Position numbers and translations under genes: made by a program | Part shown: piece after piece, positions 5,936-6,636 of the stretch | Layout: each line of letters opens with the position of its first letter | Numbering within the stretch: the stretch's first letter is position 1 | Assembly (NCBI GenBank): GCA_027489835.1 | Contig: JAIXZF010000131.1 | Span: 1 to 6,636 of the forward strand | DNA: 6,636 nt | Direction of reading: 5' to 3' | Source: Hyphomicrobiales bacterium | GTDB taxonomy: Bacteria > Pseudomonadota > Alphaproteobacteria > Rhizobiales > Beijerinckiaceae | Notes under the pieces: model-generated | What the model was told of the DNA's origin: nothing | Seen by the model: the letters and a program-made list of their open reading frames with translations, nothing else | Databases searched by the model: none

Positions 5936-5965
5936 TTCACAACGCCGTCACGTTCGGCCTACATT
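5936..5965 (+). promoter_or_regulatory. Possible promoter for the HNH nuclease gene
   Basis: TTCACA at 5936-5941 matches the -35 consensus at five of six bases. TACATT at 5960-5965 matches the -10 at four of six, with an 18-base spacer. It lies in the 112-base gap between hbd and the HNH gene and would give a leader of about 40 bases. No operator-like palindrome was seen around it. Confidence 0.45.
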
Positions 5966-6011
5966 TGTCGCATCGCGGCGTCGCTGGTGATTCCGCGAAC
6001 GACAGTTGGAG

Positions 6012-6590
6012 ATGCGTGCGTTGACCGTGCACGTGCCACCGGTGGTCTCGCCGGACGCCTGTCCGGCCCTCGTCCTGAACGCCGATTTCCGGCCGCTCAG
6101 CTATTACCCGCTCTCGCTCTGGAGCTGGCAGGACGCGCTGAAGGCGGTGTTCATGGACCGCGTCAACATCGTGTCCGAATACGACCGAGTGGTGCGCTCG
6201 CCGAGCTTCTCCTTCCGCCTGCCCTCGGTGGTCTGCCTCAAGACCTATGTGAAGCCCTCACGGCATCCCGCCTTCACCCGCTTCAACGTCTTCCTGCGCG
6301 ACCGCTTCAGCTGCCAGTACTGCACGGCGCGGGACGAGCTCACCTTCGACCATGTCATCCCGCGCTCGAAGGGCGGGCTCACGACATGGGAAAACGTGGT
6401 CGCCGCCTGCTCGCCCTGCAATCTGAGGAAGGGCGACAAGCTGCCGGCGGATGTGGAGATGTTTCCGCTGCAGAAGCCCTATGCGCCGACGGTCAACGAC
6501 CTGCACAGGGCGGGCAAGCTGTTCCCGCCGAACTTCCTGCACGAAAGCTGGATGGACTATCTCTACTGGGACAGCGAACTGGAGCCCTGA
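6012..6590 (+). CDS. HNH endonuclease family protein (orphan, HNH_5-like)
   Basis: This 192-residue protein has a zinc-supported HNH nuclease fold: C101-x2-C104 and C133-x2-C136 as probable zinc ligands, D113-H114 as the catalytic/metal-binding start of the motif, and N128 and N137 as later motif residues in GGLTTWENVV and CNLRKG. The N-terminal half (ALVLNADFRPLSYYP, W-Q-D-A, VRSPSF, LPSVVCLKTYV) is the conserved region that precedes HNH in this widespread bacterial family. The family resembles McrA-type nucleases and its role is not established. There is no adjacent methylase, toxin/immunity pair or phage gene, so a chromosomal DNA-processing role is as likely as restriction. The start is uncertain: ATG 6012 is used here, but GGAG at 6008-6011 touches it and is better spaced (nine bases) for TTG 6021, which would give a protein beginning TVHVPP after the initiator. 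A TTG at 6006 is also in frame. Confidence 0.85.
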   Translation: MRALTVHVPPVVSPDACPALVLNADFRPLSYYPLSLWSWQDALKAVFMDRVNIVSEYDRVVRSPSFSFRLPSVVCLKTYVKPSRHPAFTRFNVFLRDRFSCQYCTARDELTFDHVIPRSKGGLTTWENVVAACSPCNLRKGDKLPADVEMFPLQKPYAPTVNDLHRAGKLFPPNFLHESWMDYLYWDSELEP

Positions 6591-6594
6591 GCGC

Positions 6595-6636
6595 TCAGGC
6601 GCGGGCGAAGGCGGCTGCCGCCAGCCCGGCCAGCGC
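6595..6636 (-). CDS. Possible C-terminus of a convergent gene (partial)
   Basis: Read on the minus strand from the right edge, the last 42 bases give 13 codons (ALAGLAAAAFARA) and then a TGA stop, at 6597-6595. The Ala/Leu-rich tail could end a membrane protein, but no family can be named from 13 residues. If real, its stop lies only four bases from the HNH stop in a tail-to-tail arrangement. The alternative is non-coding sequence in which GC-rich DNA happens to be open. Confidence 0.35.
   Translation of the reverse strand, partial: ALAGLAAAAFARA

Noticed and set aside
3149..5985. Short words shared by the etfB and HNH upstream regions (ACGGCGTTG at 3149-3157 as reverse complement of 5940-5948; CATTTG and GCGTCGCT in both)
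   Set aside because: Spacing and orientation differ between the two sites, and GC-rich words of 6-9 bases recur by chance at this scale, so no common operator can be claimed.
6012..6590. HNH gene considered as part of a restriction, retron, intron or phage module
   Set aside because: No methyltransferase, reverse transcriptase, intron boundary or phage gene is visible in the window, and composition matches the flanking metabolic genes. Sequence to the right of the window is not available.

Overview
The window is a stretch of GC-rich bacterial chromosome whose protein families and gene order point to an alphaproteobacterium, most likely of the Hyphomicrobiales (Rhizobiales). The strongest taxonomic marker is the first gene, an alphaproteobacteria-specific family with Gln/Gly low-complexity sequence (TIGR02302/DUF4175). 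The neighbourhood of a twin-transmembrane HIG1-type protein, a PduO-type cobalamin adenosyltransferase, etfB-etfA and 3-hydroxybutyryl-CoA dehydrogenase is also familiar from that group. The assignment comes from recalled family knowledge and was not checked by a search.

Layout: 1-1449 is the C-terminal part of the TIGR02302 protein, open at the left edge and followed by a strong GC hairpin. 1528-1719 encodes a 63-residue HIG1-like twin-transmembrane protein. 1801-2382 is a PduO-type ATP:cob(I)alamin adenosyltransferase, and 2423-3115, 40 bases later, is a rhomboid intramembrane protease with its catalytic residues intact. A 157-base gap holds a good sigma70-type promoter and a leader hairpin. 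Then come etfB (3273-4019) and etfA (4019-4963), joined by a TGATG stop/start overlap, and hbd (5018-5899). A 13-codon mini-ORF with its own Shine-Dalgarno sequence sits between etfA and hbd and ends in an ATGA overlap with the hbd start. After a weak hairpin and a promoter-like sequence, 6012-6590 encodes an orphan HNH nuclease. The last 42 bases read as the C-terminus of a convergent minus-strand gene. All other genes are on the + strand.

Function: EtfA and EtfB form the FAD-containing electron carrier that takes electrons from acyl-CoA and related dehydrogenases to ETF:ubiquinone oxidoreductase. Hbd carries out the neighbouring NAD-linked oxidoreduction of 3-hydroxyacyl-CoA. The adenosyltransferase makes adenosylcobalamin, the cofactor of acyl-CoA mutases such as methylmalonyl-CoA mutase. 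Together they suggest short-chain acyl-CoA, PHB-related or propionate/ethylmalonyl-CoA metabolism, though the window contains no mutase to prove it. The HIG1-like protein may act on respiratory complexes, by inference from its mitochondrial relatives.

No phage, insertion sequence, CRISPR, tRNA, rRNA or defence island is visible, and this looks like ordinary core chromosome. The most worthwhile loose ends are the coupling mini-ORF upstream of hbd, the orphan HNH protein, the HIG1 QRRQ motif, and the codon-diversified GQE repeat in the first gene.
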